Source: Litoditis marina
Taxonomy: Eukaryota > Nematoda > Chromadorea > Rhabditida > Rhabditidae
DNA length: 64,000 bases
Reading direction: 5' to 3'
Assembly: GCA_964036275.1 (NCBI GenBank)
Contig: OZ038436.1
Location: 9,888,147-9,952,146 of the forward strand
In this document: piece after piece, positions 63,653 through 64,000 of the stretch
How the letters are laid out: each line of letters opens with the position of its first letter
Numbering within the stretch: the stretch's first letter is position 1
Program-made: the position numbers and the translations under genes
The notes under the pieces: model-generated
Told to the model about the DNA's origin: nothing
Seen by the model: only the letters and a program-made list of their open reading frames with translations
Databases searched by the model: none

Positions 63653-64000
63653 GTAAACAAACAGCACATAAGGGGTTAACAAGGTAGTAAACAAAGTACC
63701 AAACAAGATAGTAAGCTGTTTTTTAAACTAGGTAGTAAACATCTTCAACACTCACTTGTTGAAGATAGACATAATTTAAACATAGAGTGAACAGAACACA
63801 TTAAACAAAACTGCAGAAAATTTTATCTTGGAATTTTGAGCTCGCTTTAACTCTGATCTCTCATTCTCTAAACAAACATATATAATCTTTACGAAAAGCA
63901 CCAGTTTTCTTCTACCACACAAAATGGTTCTTCTCTCGGATCTTGCGCGATCAAATGTTTCTCCCAGATTATAAATACGTGTACGGCGGGTAAATGTGAT

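Overview
The window looks like nematode chromosomal DNA, most likely Caenorhabditis or a close relative. The evidence is AT-rich introns with short TTTCAG-type acceptors, many small in-phase exons, genes of the worm von Willebrand A (VWA) plus C-type lectin (CLECT) family, and many MITEs. No transposase, Rep/helicase or reverse transcriptase ORF was recognised, so all mobile DNA here appears non-autonomous. Most long open frames are artefacts of tandem repeats.

Coding content is sparse. (1) 3016-4255 (+): the last three exons of an unrecognised gene that begins upstream. (2) 26470-18502 (-): a VWA-CLECT gene, ten exons traced from mid-VWA to the stop, with its 5' exons not found. (3) 40575-63652 (+): a second VWA-CLECT gene running outward from a signal-peptide exon, cut by the window edge inside its lectin domain. 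Genes 2 and 3 are divergent paralogues. Six of the seven exon pairs that can be compared have identical lengths (105, 101, 99, 89, 108 and, once an insertion is discounted, 108 nt). Each copy has its own lesion. Gene 2 has a 752-bp inverted-repeat transposon inside a lectin exon. Gene 3 has a 1-nt-short exon in which two family cysteines are lost.

The dominant structure is two large arrays of a Helitron-like element in opposite orientation: 7726-14653 (three units, + sense) and 42999-56147 (eight units, - sense). Each unit starts with TC and ends with a GC-rich hairpin followed by CTTG, and the units abut head-to-tail with no host DNA between them. They carry a 25-bp minisatellite, a 33-bp minisatellite, a GA/CT microsatellite and, in several units, a conserved TATAAAAG-containing module. 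The right array sits at an A|T site in intron 2 of gene 3, inside a decayed duplicate of exon 2, and expands that intron to 13,985 bp.

The rest is intron or intergenic DNA with MITEs (one family with at least seven copies, a 125-bp foldback family with three, a hAT-like MITE nested in another MITE with an 8-bp target duplication), G/C-run elements, a tRNA-derived SINE-like copy, a hammerhead-like motif, long (AAT)n, and several tandem duplications that repeatedly include exon edges.
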